Shown: positions 1 to 8,225 of the stretch, one piece after another
How positions within the stretch are numbered: position 1 is the stretch's first letter
Layout: each line of letters begins with the position of its first letter
Assembly: GCA_900314555.1 (NCBI GenBank)
Contig: OMVQ01000003.1
Coordinates: forward strand, 62,001 to 126,000
Length of the DNA: 64,000 bases
From: an uncultured Eubacteriales bacterium
Lineage (GTDB): Bacteria; Bacillota; Clostridia; Lachnospirales; Lachnospiraceae
Direction of reading: 5' to 3'
Position numbers and translations under genes: made by a program
The notes under the pieces: model-generated
Databases searched by the model: none
Told to the model about the DNA's origin: nothing
What the model saw: the letters and a program-made list of their open reading frames with translations, nothing else

Positions 1-425
1 AAAGAGGCGATTTATTAGTAGAAGTAGTTGTATCACGTCACCCTATATTTGAAAGACAGGATTACACAATTTATTCAACCTCTCCAATTACTTTTGCACA
101 GGCTGCAATGGGTGGAGATGTAAGAATTAAGACAATTGATGGTGACGTCTTATTTAACATTAAACCGGGTACACAGACTAATACAAAGATTAGATTAAAA
201 GGCAAAGGTATACCTACTCTTAGAAATAAACAGGTACGTGGTGACCATATTGTTACACTTATAGTTCAGGTACCTGAGAGAATGACAGCAGAACAGAAAG
301 AAGCTCTTAAAGCATTTGATGATGCGATGGGCGGAAGTCTTAATGTTGGCAAGGAAGAAAAAGATAAGACCAAAGAAGAAAAGAAGAAAAAAGGTATATT
401 TGATAAAATAAAAGATTCACTGTAA
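1..425 (+). CDS. dnaJ: Chaperone DnaJ, C-terminal part (5' end outside the window)
   Basis: The frame is open from position 3, without a start, and ends with TAA at 423-425. The translation begins [20 protein letters not shown] and continues into [19 protein letters not shown] and [20 protein letters not shown], the second C-terminal substrate-binding barrel of DnaJ/Hsp40. DnaJ delivers unfolded clients to DnaK and stimulates its ATPase. The J domain, Gly/Phe linker and zinc fingers lie upstream and cannot be checked. The last 30 residues are a lysine/glutamate-rich tail ([15 protein letters not shown]) longer than usual for the family. A hairpin terminator follows closely, so this is probably the last gene of a dnaK-dnaJ operon. 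Confidence 0.95.
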   Translation, partial: RGDLLVEVVVSRHPIFERQDYTIYSTSPITFAQAAMGGDVRIKTIDGDVLFNIKPGTQTNTKIRLKGKGIPTLRNKQVRGDHIVTLIVQVPERMTAEQKEALKAFDDAMGGSLNVGKEEKDKTKEEKKKKGIFDKIKDSL

Positions 426-904
426 GAGATATAACATAAGAAATATAATTATAATAACAATGAGAGTCCATATATGATGCATATATGGGCTTTCTTGTGT
501 TAAAAATATGGTTGTTTGTTTCATGTGAAAGTGGATAATATTTATGGCAGATGAGAATTCGCTTGCGTGAATTCTTATCTTTACAATAAATTAGCCGTAA
601 ATACTTACAAATATGACTATATATGTGTTTGATTAAAATAAATGGTTTGCAATGGCTTTTTCTTTGTGTTAAAGTATAATAATGGCGAAAGAATCATTAA
701 ATTTATGATTGAATTACGAAAAGTGATAAGATATACACATTTTCGAGCAGAAAATGTATGATAAATCTAAATAAATCTTTCAAGATATAAGTTTGGTGAT
801 TACGAATAGAGGAAAAGAAAATACGAAAGGAATAGTCTGTTACAGACAGATAATCAGTTATGGAAAAAGTAGAAAACAGATACGTGGTTGGTGGCAAGGT
901 TGAT
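426..904 (+). other. Intergenic region between dnaJ and glgX
   Basis: No credible gene. It holds the dnaJ terminator, then an isolated hairpin at 549-580 (12-bp stem around GAATTC) that resembles the hairpins at 3079-3105. A TATAAT hexamer lies at 675-680, but the nearest -35-like TTGCAA (647-652) is 22 bases away, so a promoter there is only possible. The small minus-strand frame at 703-897 has no recognisable content. Confidence 0.6.
465..498 (+). terminator. Intrinsic terminator after dnaJ
   Basis: A 12-bp stem (465-476 with 480-491, one G-U pair) with a 3-nt loop is followed by a T-rich run, 40 bases after the dnaJ stop. Confidence 0.75.
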
Positions 905-2983
905 ATGAATAAAGTTCATATGAGACCGATTGATGAGGTTAACGGATACCAGATCAGACCGGGTTTATATGAAATGTATGGAGCGACGGCGATTCCGGGC
1001 GGCGTTAATTTTACTGTGCAGTCAACTAATGCGACTTCTTGTGAGTTGTTGCTTTTTAAACCTAGGGAAAGTGAACCATTTGCAACGATTAAGTTTCCAG
1101 AGAAATATAAAATCGGAAATGTATATTCAATGATAGTATTTAAGTTAAATATTGAAGATTTTGAATATGCATACAGGTTAGATGGACCATACGAACCTAA
1201 TAAGGGAATTATTTTCGATAAGAGTAAATTCTTATTAGACCCTTATGCAAAGGCTGTAACAGGACAGAGCGTATGGGGAAGTCCTGTTGGAGATAACTGC
1301 TATAAAGCAAGAGTAGTTAAAGACGACTTTGACTGGGGAGACTTTGCTAATCCATTGATTCCTATGGACGATTTAATTATATATGAGTTGCATGTGCGTG
1401 GCTTTAGTAAAGATGCTTCATCAGGAATTGACGAGAAAGAGAGAGGAACTTTTGAAGCATTAAGAAAGAAGATTCCATATCTGAAAGAATTAGGTATAAA
1501 TGCGGTTGAACTTATGCCGATATTTGAATTCGATGAGACAAGAGACAGAAGAGAAGTTAACGGAGAAGTATTATTAGATTATTGGGGATATAATCCTATA
1601 AGTTTCTTTGCACCTAATACAAGCTATTCTTCAAAATTAGAATTCAACAGAGAGGGTAATGAATTAAAGAAACTTATTAAAGAAATGAATGAAAATGGCA
1701 TAGAAGTATTCTTAGATGTTGTATTTAACCATACGGCAGAGGGAAATGAAAAAGGACCATATATTTCATTTAAAGGTTTTGATAATAATATATACTATAT
1801 GTTAACACCTGACGGATATTATTATAACTTTAGCGGTTGTGGCAACACACTTAACTGTAATAATCCTATTGTACAGCAGATGATACTTGAATGTCTGAGA
1901 TATTGGGTTATCAATTACAGAATCGATGGTTTCAGATTCGACCTTGCTACAATTCTTGGTAGAAATGAAGATGGCTCACCTATGAGTAAGCCACCGCTTT
2001 TACAAAGTCTTGCATTTGACCCGGTTTTAGCAGATGTTAAGTTAATTGCCGAGGCATGGGATGCAGGTGGATTATATCAGGTAGGAACATTCCCATCATG
2101 GAATCGATGGTCAGAATGGAACGGAAGATACAGAGATGACATTAGAGGTTTTCTTAAAGGTGACAGTGGACTTGCTTATGTTGCATCTAACCGTATCACA
2201 GGTTCTACGGACTTATATGACGAGCATTTAAGAGGAAGTAATGCATCGGTTAACTTTATAACCTGCCATGATGGTTTCACATTATATGATTTATATTCTT
2301 ACAATAATAAGCATAATGAGGCAAATGGCTGGAATAATACTGACGGAACAAATGATAATCTAAGTTGGAACTGTGGAGCCGAGGGTGAAACAGATGATAA
2401 AGAAGTAATGAAGCTCCGTAAGAGAATGATTAAAAATGCCTGTACAGTGCTTATGTTAAGCCGAGGAATACCGATGTTTTTCGCTGGTGATGAATTCTGT
2501 AATACAGCATATGGTAATAATAATGCATATTGTCAGGATAATAAAATATCGTGGCTTGACTGGACACTTTTAGAGAAGAATAAAGATATATTTAATTTCT
2601 TCAAATCAACGATAGCATTTAGAAAGAATAACAATGTATTAAGAAGAAATGGACATTTCTGTTCACTTGGTTTTCCGCCGGTAAGTACCCATGGTGTGAA
2701 GGCATTTGAAAACAGATATGATTCTAATACTAAATATATCGGTGTAATGTTTGCAGGAAGAAGCGAAGATGAGAATAGTGAAGATGAGATTATCTATATG
2801 GGCGTTAATACATTCTGGCAGCCTATGAATATAGAACTTCCACCACTTGCAGGCAAATATAAATGGCAGATTATTATTAATACAATGGATGAAGCAGGCT
2901 ATATAGAAGATAAGGCAATATTCTTAATTGGTAACCAGTTTGAAATTCCTGAGAGAACAGTTGTGGTATTTAAAGCAGTTTAA
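905..2983 (+). CDS. glgX: Glycogen debranching enzyme / isoamylase, GH13 (GlgX type)
   Basis: A 692-residue alpha-1,6-glucosidase of the GlgX/isoamylase group, which removes branches from glycogen or limit dextrins. An N-terminal CBM48-like beta-sandwich (IPGGVNFTVQSTNATSCELL) precedes the GH13 barrel. Barrel motifs: DVVFNH, then GFRFDLA with the nucleophile Asp at about residue 346, IAEAWD with the acid/base Glu at about 383, and TCHDGFTLYDL with the transition-state Asp at about 456. Start choice: the frame opens at ATG 860, but no ribosome site precedes it, whereas ATG 905 has AAGG five bases upstream and gives MNKVHMRPIDEVNGYQIRPG, a typical family N-terminus. It stands alone between dnaJ and prmA, so it is probably monocistronic. 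Confidence 0.9.
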   Translation: MNKVHMRPIDEVNGYQIRPGLYEMYGATAIPGGVNFTVQSTNATSCELLLFKPRESEPFATIKFPEKYKIGNVYSMIVFKLNIEDFEYAYRLDGPYEPNKGIIFDKSKFLLDPYAKAVTGQSVWGSPVGDNCYKARVVKDDFDWGDFANPLIPMDDLIIYELHVRGFSKDASSGIDEKERGTFEALRKKIPYLKELGINAVELMPIFEFDETRDRREVNGEVLLDYWGYNPISFFAPNTSYSSKLEFNREGNELKKLIKEMNENGIEVFLDVVFNHTAEGNEKGPYISFKGFDNNIYYMLTPDGYYYNFSGCGNTLNCNNPIVQQMILECLRYWVINYRIDGFRFDLATILGRNEDGSPMSKPPLLQSLAFDPVLADVKLIAEAWDAGGLYQVGTFPSWNRWSEWNGRYRDDIRGFLKGDSGLAYVASNRITGSTDLYDEHLRGSNASVNFITCHDGFTLYDLYSYNNKHNEANGWNNTDGTNDNLSWNCGAEGETDDKEVMKLRKRMIKNACTVLMLSRGIPMFFAGDEFCNTAYGNNNAYCQDNKISWLDWTLLEKNKDIFNFFKSTIAFRKNNNVLRRNGHFCSLGFPPVSTHGVKAFENRYDSNTKYIGVMFAGRSEDENSEDEIIYMGVNTFWQPMNIELPPLAGKYKWQIIINTMDEAGYIEDKAIFLIGNQFEIPERTVVVFKAV

Positions 2984-3000
2984 AATGAAATTGGAATAGT

Positions 3001-3284
3001 GTGAAAAATAATGCTGATGCGATTATTTTTCACACAGCTATTTGTTTCGGAGCGAAAGCAAATAGCCATTATGGCATATGAGAAATCGCCTACGCGAATT
3101 TCTCATCGCCTCCTCGCGAATAATTCGCTCGGAAATGAGGATAATGTGAAAAATAATGCTGATGCGATTATTTTTCGCACAGCTAAATGTGCCGCAGACG
3201 TCACATTTAGCCCTTATCGCAGAGCAAAATCTGAAATTTTGCTCGCGATTCCTACGACGTAAACGTCTGCGGAATGGAGATAAT
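3001..3284 (+). repeat. Tandem array of palindromic hairpins in front of prmA
   Basis: Two units of about 145 and 139 bases lie in tandem. Each begins with the same 40-base segment (3001-3040 and 3146-3185, one mismatch), itself a 12-bp hairpin with GTGAAAAATAAT as the left arm. Further hairpins follow: 3037-3066, 3079-3105 and 3109-3140 in unit 1; 3182-3211 (10-bp perfect stem) and 3216-3249 in unit 2. Arm 3192-3201 can instead pair perfectly with 3263-3272, just ahead of the prmA ribosome site. Each unit ends in a similar GGAAATGAGGATAAT-type sequence, and the second copy supplies the prmA Shine-Dalgarno. No protein is encoded. Confidence 0.8.
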
Positions 3285-4244
3285 ATGCAGTGGAAGAAAT
3301 TTACGCTTGAGACAACAACGGATGCTGTTGATTTAGTCAGTGGTGCATTAATGGAAGCAGGAATCGACAGTTTTGAAATAGAAGACAAGAAGCAGATTAG
3401 TGAAGCTGAGAAAGAAGCTATGTATATAGATATACTTCCGGAGTTAGTAGATGATGGAGTAGCAAGAATAATATTCTATATGGATATTGATACAAGTGCT
3501 AAAGAAGAGCATGAGATTCTTGATAACATTAATACACAGCTTGAGGAGTTGAGAACATTTGTAGATGTTGGTTCAGGCAAGATAACAGAGGGAACAACAG
3601 AGGACAAGGATTGGATAAATAAATGGAAAGAATTCTTTAAACCATTTGCAATTGATGACATTTTAGTAAAGCCAACCTGGGAAAATGTAGAAGATACTGA
3701 TAAATATAAGATGGTAATTGAAATTGATCCGGGAACAGCATTTGGAACAGGACTTCACGAGACAACACAGCTTTGTATAAGACAGCTTAGAAAATATATA
3801 ACAAATGATACGAATCTCTTAGATGTAGGCTGTGGAAGTGGAATCTTATCAATTATCGGAAGAAAATTAGGTGCTAAAAATGCATTTGGAATCGATATAG
3901 ACGAAGCTGCGGTAACAGCATCAATTGAGAATGCTAAGGTTAATGGTGTAGACAATAATATTGAATTTATCGAGGGAAATATTATTGATGATAAAGAAAT
4001 TAAAGATAAGGCAGGATATGAGTGTTACGATATAGTGGTTGCTAATATTTTAGCAGACATAATAATTCCTTTATCTAAAGTAATTGCACCACATCTTAAG
4101 AAAGGTGGATTATTCATTACATCAGGAATTATTTATAATAAAGAGGCTGATGTGGTAAAGGCAATAGAAGAAAATGAGCAGTTAGAAGTTAAAGAGATAA
4201 CCAGACAGAAAGACTGGGTAAGTGTAACTGCTGTTAGAAAATAA
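3285..4244 (+). CDS. prmA: Ribosomal protein L11 methyltransferase PrmA
   Basis: SAM-dependent enzyme that methylates ribosomal protein L11. The 319-residue product begins MQWKKFTLETTTDAVDLVSG, a typical PrmA N-terminal domain, and carries the SAM-binding motif LLDVGCGSGILSI and the NPPF-like motif in its VVANILADI form, which is typical of protein-methylating PrmA. The open frame extends upstream to 3156, but that stretch is the palindromic repeat. ATG 3285 has GGAG at 3276-3279 and matches the family start. It sits 13 bases upstream of rsmE, a pairing that is very common in Firmicutes. Confidence 0.93.
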   Translation: MQWKKFTLETTTDAVDLVSGALMEAGIDSFEIEDKKQISEAEKEAMYIDILPELVDDGVARIIFYMDIDTSAKEEHEILDNINTQLEELRTFVDVGSGKITEGTTEDKDWINKWKEFFKPFAIDDILVKPTWENVEDTDKYKMVIEIDPGTAFGTGLHETTQLCIRQLRKYITNDTNLLDVGCGSGILSIIGRKLGAKNAFGIDIDEAAVTASIENAKVNGVDNNIEFIEGNIIDDKEIKDKAGYECYDIVVANILADIIIPLSKVIAPHLKKGGLFITSGIIYNKEADVVKAIEENEQLEVKEITRQKDWVSVTAVRK

Positions 4245-4257
4245 TTGGAGGATTAAG

Positions 4258-5004
4258 GTGCATCATTTTTTTGTAACAGAGAATCAGGTTAATACAGAGA
4301 ATAAAGAGATAATAATTACCGGAAGTGACGTTAATCATATTATTAATGTGCTTAGAATGAAAGCTGGTGAAGAAGTATTAATAAGTGATGGCAACGGAAA
4401 TGATTATCTTGGCAGGATTAGAGACGGTTCAGATAGAGATAAAGTGTTAGTGGATATCACTGATGAGAAATACGAGGGTTCTGAATTGCCATCTAAAATA
4501 TATCTTTTTCAGGGATTGCCAAAGAGTGATAAGATGGAAATGATTATACAAAAAGCTGTTGAGCTAGGTGTATATGAAATTATTCCTGTAGCTACGAAGA
4601 GGGCAGTAGTGAAGTTAGATGCTAAAAAAGAAAGTGCAAAGCTTAAGAGATGGAATGGTATCTCTGAAAGTGCAGCAAAACAGTCCAGAAGAAGTATAAT
4701 TCCTAAGGTAAATAATGTTATGAGCTTCAAAGAAGCGATAAATTATGCAAAAACACTTGACATAAATTTAATTCCGTATGAAAATTACAAGGATATGTCT
4801 GAAACTAAGGAAGTCATTGCAAATGTGAAGAAGGGAATGTCGGTCGGAATATTTATTGGACCTGAGGGTGGCTTTGATGAAGCAGAAATAGATGCGGCAG
4901 TAGAATCAGGCATTAACAGAATTTCATTAGGAAAGAGAATATTAAGAACGGAGACAGCAGGATTAATGATAGTCTCTGTATTAATGTTTAAATTAGAAGA
5001 TTAA
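4258..5004 (+). CDS. rsmE: 16S rRNA m3U1498 methyltransferase RsmE
   Basis: 248-residue SPOUT-class methyltransferase that modifies U1498 of 16S rRNA. The N-terminal PUA-like part contains HIINVLRMKAGEEVLISDGNG. The C-terminal knot contains IYLFQGLPKSDKMEMIIQKAVELGV, IGPEGGFDEAEI and SLGKRILRTETAGL, all diagnostic. It starts at GTG 4258, seven bases after GGAGG (4247-4251), and is co-transcribed with prmA. No terminator follows; the next 130 bases are a very AT-rich spacer. Confidence 0.95.
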   Translation: MHHFFVTENQVNTENKEIIITGSDVNHIINVLRMKAGEEVLISDGNGNDYLGRIRDGSDRDKVLVDITDEKYEGSELPSKIYLFQGLPKSDKMEMIIQKAVELGVYEIIPVATKRAVVKLDAKKESAKLKRWNGISESAAKQSRRSIIPKVNNVMSFKEAINYAKTLDINLIPYENYKDMSETKEVIANVKKGMSVGIFIGPEGGFDEAEIDAAVESGINRISLGKRILRTETAGLMIVSVLMFKLED

Positions 5005-5135
5005 TTATAAAATTAGTCATTAGTTTATTAAGTAATTAATTAAATTATTTATGCATTTATTAATTAAGTTATACATTCATTAAATTATTTATCAGATGGA
5101 AAATTATACAAAATATTATACAGAAAGGTACGAAA
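5005..5135 (+). other. AT-rich spacer
   Basis: About 130 bases of almost pure A and T, with several imperfect copies of TTAATTAAATTATTTAT. The ribosome site AGAAAGG for the next gene lies at its end. I see no clear promoter or terminator. Confidence 0.4.
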
Positions 5136-6290
5136 ATGGAAGCATATTTAGACAATTCCGCAACAACTAAAGTATTTGATGAAGTCAAAGACATAATGGT
5201 AGAGACGATGTTAAAAGATTATGGTAATCCGTCCTCTATGCATCTTCGAGGAGTTGAAGCGGAGAAGTATGTGAAAGAAGCAAGAGAAAATATAGCTAAG
5301 ACACTTAAAGTTGATGAGAAAGAGGTAGTATTTACATCAGGCGGAACAGAGTCTAATAATATGGCTATCATAGGAACTGCATTAGCTAATAGAAGAGCAG
5401 GTAATCACATAATCACTACAGCGGTTGAGCATGCATCGGTTCATAATACAATGGAATTTTTAGCTGAACAGGGCTTTAGGATAACATATCTTCATGTAAA
5501 TGAAGCAGGCGTTATTAATATAAAAGAGTTAGAAGATGCGATATGCGATGATACAATTCTTATATCAGTTATGTATGTTAATAATGAAATCGGTTCAGTG
5601 ATGCCAATTAGTGAGATAGCCGGAGTGATAAAGGCTAAGAAGCCTGATATAATCTTTCATGTAGATGCAATACAGGCATATGGTAAATATCACATTTATC
5701 CTAGAAGAATGGGTATAGACCTGTTATCGGTAAGTGGACATAAGATTCATGGACCTAAGGGTTCAGGTTTTCTTTATGTTAAAGATAAATTAAAAATCAA
5801 GCCTATAATCTATGGCGGCGGACAACAGAAAGGAATGCGTTCCGGAACTGAAAATGTACCGGGAATTGCAGGAATTGGTGTAGCTGCTAAGAAAATCTAT
5901 GAAAATTTTGATGAAAATATAGACAGACTCTATGAATTAAAAGATTATCTTATTGATGAGCTGTCTAAGATAGAAGATGTGAAGATTCATAGTAAGAAAG
6001 GAAGAGATTCTGCACCACAGATAGTCAATGCAAGTTTTGTTGGTGTACGAAGCGAGGTACTCTTACATTCATTAGAGGACAGGGAAATATATGTATCAGC
6101 AGGTTCAGCATGTAGTACGAATAAACATACTGTCAGTGCTACTCTTAAGGGTATAGGACTTGATTTTGATGAAATAGAGTCAGCTATAAGATTCAGCTTC
6201 TGTATATTTACTACCAAAGAGGAGATAGATTATACAGTAGGTGTGATTAACGAGTTATTACCAAGATTAAGATTGTTTAAACGTAAATAA
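5136..6290 (+). CDS. Cysteine desulfurase (NifS/IscS family)
   Basis: 384-residue pyridoxal-phosphate enzyme that takes sulfur from cysteine onto an active-site cysteine. It shows YLDNSATTKV at the N-terminus, the FTSGGTESNN cofactor loop, HVDAIQAYGK, the PLP-binding lysine in SVSGHKIHGPKG (about residue 203) and the catalytic cysteine in SAGSACST (about 326). Its short catalytic loop and its place 80 bases before thiI suggest it is the dedicated sulfur donor for ThiI, like NifZ of Bacillus subtilis. No iscU/sufU scaffold gene is nearby. The exact symbol (nifZ or iscS-like) cannot be fixed from sequence alone. Confidence 0.92.
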   Translation: MEAYLDNSATTKVFDEVKDIMVETMLKDYGNPSSMHLRGVEAEKYVKEARENIAKTLKVDEKEVVFTSGGTESNNMAIIGTALANRRAGNHIITTAVEHASVHNTMEFLAEQGFRITYLHVNEAGVINIKELEDAICDDTILISVMYVNNEIGSVMPISEIAGVIKAKKPDIIFHVDAIQAYGKYHIYPRRMGIDLLSVSGHKIHGPKGSGFLYVKDKLKIKPIIYGGGQQKGMRSGTENVPGIAGIGVAAKKIYENFDENIDRLYELKDYLIDELSKIEDVKIHSKKGRDSAPQIVNASFVGVRSEVLLHSLEDREIYVSAGSACSTNKHTVSATLKGIGLDFDEIESAIRFSFCIFTTKEEIDYTVGVINELLPRLRLFKRK

Positions 6291-6372
6291 GATATATAAA
6301 TTTATTTGCAGGGTATATATGTAATGCCTTGCGACTTTAGACGAAACAGTTAATAGAAAATGGAGGAAAAAG

Positions 6373-7551
6373 ATGTTTAAAGCATTTTTATTAAAATACG
6401 CTGAAATCGGTGTTAAAGGCAAAAACAGATATATATTTGAAGATGCATTAGTTAAACAGATTCAGATTGCACTTGAGAAAGTCGATGGTGAATTCGAAAT
6501 TGTAAAGGTATCGGGAAGAATATATGCTATTGCAAAAGATGAATTCGATTATGACGAGACAGTTTCAGCACTTACTAAAGTATTTGGTATAGTAGGAATC
6601 TGTCCGTTAGTACAGATAGAAGATAATGGCTTTGATGATTTAAGTGAGAGAGTTATAGACTATCTTAAGAAGATGTATTCCGGTAAGGATTACACATTCA
6701 AGGTTAATGCCAGAAGAGCAAGAAAGAATTATCCATTATCATCACCGGAGATTAATATGGAATTAGGTGGAAGAATACTTGATGCAATTCCTAATGCAAA
6801 AGTAGATGTTCATAATCCTGATATAATGGTAAATGTAGAAATCAGAGAGAAGATTAATATATATACAGAGACAATTAAGGGCGCGGGCGGTATGCCAATA
6901 GGTACTGCAGGTAAAGCCATGTTACTTTTATCTGGTGGAATAGACAGCCCTGTTGCAGGTTATATGATTGCAAAACGTGGTGTTACCTTAGAGGCAACTT
7001 ATTTCCACGCACCACCTTATACAAGCGAGAGAGCAAAACAGAAAGTTATAGATTTAGCTAAAATAGTTGCAAAATACTCAGGACCAATTAAGTTAAATAT
7101 TGTGAATTTTACAGATCCACAGTTATATATCTATGAGGTGTGTCCACATGAAGAATTAACAATTATTATGAGAAGATATATGATGAGAATAGCTGAACAT
7201 TTCGCTAAAGAATCAGGCTGTCTCGGACTTATCACAGGTGAAAGTATCGGTCAGGTGGCAAGCCAGACAATGCAGTCATTAAATGCTACAAATGAAGTCT
7301 GTGAATTACCTGTATACAGACCAGTTATAGCTTTTGATAAACAGGATATAATTGATATATCAAATAATATAGGAACATATGAGACATCAATACTTCCATT
7401 CGAGGATTGCTGTACAATATTCGTGGCAAAACACCCTGTTACAAAGCCAAATGTAAATATTATTAGAAATTCAGAGGCAAAACTTGGTGAGAAAATGGAC
7501 GAATTGGTTAAAAAGGCAATTGAAACAGTAGAAGTTGTGATGTGTGAATAA
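6373..7551 (+). CDS. thiI: tRNA 4-thiouridine synthase ThiI
   Basis: 392 residues. An N-terminal ferredoxin-like region begins FLLKYAEIGVKGKNR, followed by a THUMP RNA-binding domain and a PP-loop ATPase with LLLSGGIDSPVAGY. It adenylates U8 of tRNA and transfers sulfur to give 4-thiouridine. There is no C-terminal rhodanese domain, as in most Firmicutes, where the partner desulfurase gives sulfur directly. That fits the desulfurase gene just upstream. ATG follows GGAGGAAAAAG. Confidence 0.95.
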   Translation: MFKAFLLKYAEIGVKGKNRYIFEDALVKQIQIALEKVDGEFEIVKVSGRIYAIAKDEFDYDETVSALTKVFGIVGICPLVQIEDNGFDDLSERVIDYLKKMYSGKDYTFKVNARRARKNYPLSSPEINMELGGRILDAIPNAKVDVHNPDIMVNVEIREKINIYTETIKGAGGMPIGTAGKAMLLLSGGIDSPVAGYMIAKRGVTLEATYFHAPPYTSERAKQKVIDLAKIVAKYSGPIKLNIVNFTDPQLYIYEVCPHEELTIIMRRYMMRIAEHFAKESGCLGLITGESIGQVASQTMQSLNATNEVCELPVYRPVIAFDKQDIIDISNNIGTYETSILPFEDCCTIFVAKHPVTKPNVNIIRNSEAKLGEKMDELVKKAIETVEVVMCE

Positions 7552-7574
7552 AATGGAATAAATAATGTAGGTAT

Positions 7575-7761
7575 TATAAATCAGTTAGTATTTATGTCTA
7601 ACGAAAACAAACTCATTTTCGCGTTTTGCTGCGTCGTCTAGTGAAAGCTGTTACGCAAACTCGCCTCAGGCTCAAACAGTGCTTCACAGCTTTCACTATA
7701 CTCGCAAAACTTCAAAAATTAAGCTATGTTTTCTTATATATATAAATACTAACTGATTATA
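7575..7761. repeat. Large nested palindromic element between convergent genes
   Basis: Outer arms 7575-7595 and 7742-7761 are inverted repeats differing by a single base insertion. Inside, 7603-7608 pairs with 7728-7733, 7623-7629 with 7704-7710, and 7639-7651 perfectly with 7686-7698. The element is about 187 bases, non-coding, and lies between thiI (+) and the minus-strand HPr-like gene. It could be a MITE-like insertion or a bidirectional terminator. No transposase or clear target duplication was seen. Confidence 0.75.
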
Positions 7762-7777
7762 AACTACATTAATGGCA

Positions 7778-7810
7778 AGAAAAAAACTGCTACACAATGT
7801 GTAACAGTTT
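7778..7810 (-). terminator. Intrinsic terminator of the HPr-like gene
   Basis: Read on the minus strand, a stem (AAACTG.TACAC against its complement, 7784-7810) is followed by seven T, 14 bases after the stop of the minus-strand gene. Confidence 0.85.
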
Positions 7811-7823
7811 CAATATGTACTGA

Positions 7824-8057
7824 TTATTCAACGATGTATGGTTTTAATACAGATAAAATCTCATCGATGTTATCTTCAGCGTGAATATTTAAATCAATAT
7901 TTTTAGATAAATCTAAGCTGAAAATTCCCATGATAGATTTTGCATCGATAACATATCTTCCTGATACTAAATCAAAATCAGAATCGAATTTTGTAATATC
8001 ATTTACGAATGCCTTTACCTTGTCGATTGAATTTAAACATATTTTAACTGTTTTCAT
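7824..8057 (-). CDS. HPr-like protein without the phosphorylatable histidine
   Basis: 77 residues with the HPr fold signature FDSDFDLVSGRYVIDAKSIMGIF, which matches the region around Ser46 of the phosphotransferase protein HPr. The segment that should carry GIHARPA reads NSIDKVKAFVND, so the His15 equivalent is missing and it cannot relay phosphate in sugar uptake. The serine in AKSIMG is kept, so it resembles Crh, a regulatory HPr homologue. Phosphorylation by HPr kinase and a role with CcpA are only possibilities. It has a perfect AGGAGG ribosome site and its own terminator, and is the only minus-strand gene in the window. Confidence 0.8.
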   Translation of the reverse strand: MKTVKICLNSIDKVKAFVNDITKFDSDFDLVSGRYVIDAKSIMGIFSLDLSKNIDLNIHAEDNIDEILSVLKPYIVE

Positions 8058-8116
8058 TTAAAATACCTCCTATCACAATATAGTAATCTTTTTGAACTAG
8101 TGATATATGTGATTAT

Positions 8117-8128
8117 GTGATTAATCAC
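8117..8128. promoter_or_regulatory. 12-bp palindrome between divergent genes
   Basis: GTGATTAATCAC is a perfect palindrome in the 168-base gap between the divergent HPr-like gene and mtaB. A further TGTGATT half-site lies just upstream (8108-8114). The shape suggests a CRP/FNR-family or other dimer operator. The regulator is unknown. Confidence 0.35.
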
Positions 8129-8225
8129 TACATTTATATACTACATTTTATATGGATAAAAGTCAACTAAAAAATAATTATAGTACAAAATATAAACAAC
8201 AAATATAGGAAATGAGGAAGTAAAA

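Noticed and set aside
647-680. glgX promoter TTGCAA / TATAAT
   Set aside because: The spacer is 22 bases, too long for a sigma-A promoter; the -10 alone is not enough in AT-rich DNA.
3001-3284. CRISPR array
   Set aside because: Only two long copies with different internal hairpins; no short repeats with unique spacers and no cas genes.
3011-3388. Short open frames on both strands across the palindromes, and the long upstream extension of prmA
   Set aside because: They are by-products of the symmetric repeats. The prmA ribosome site and family N-terminus place the start at 3285.
5005-5135. Replication origin or iteron-like AT repeats
   Set aside because: Only simple A/T runs, no DnaA boxes or spaced iterons, and no replication gene nearby.
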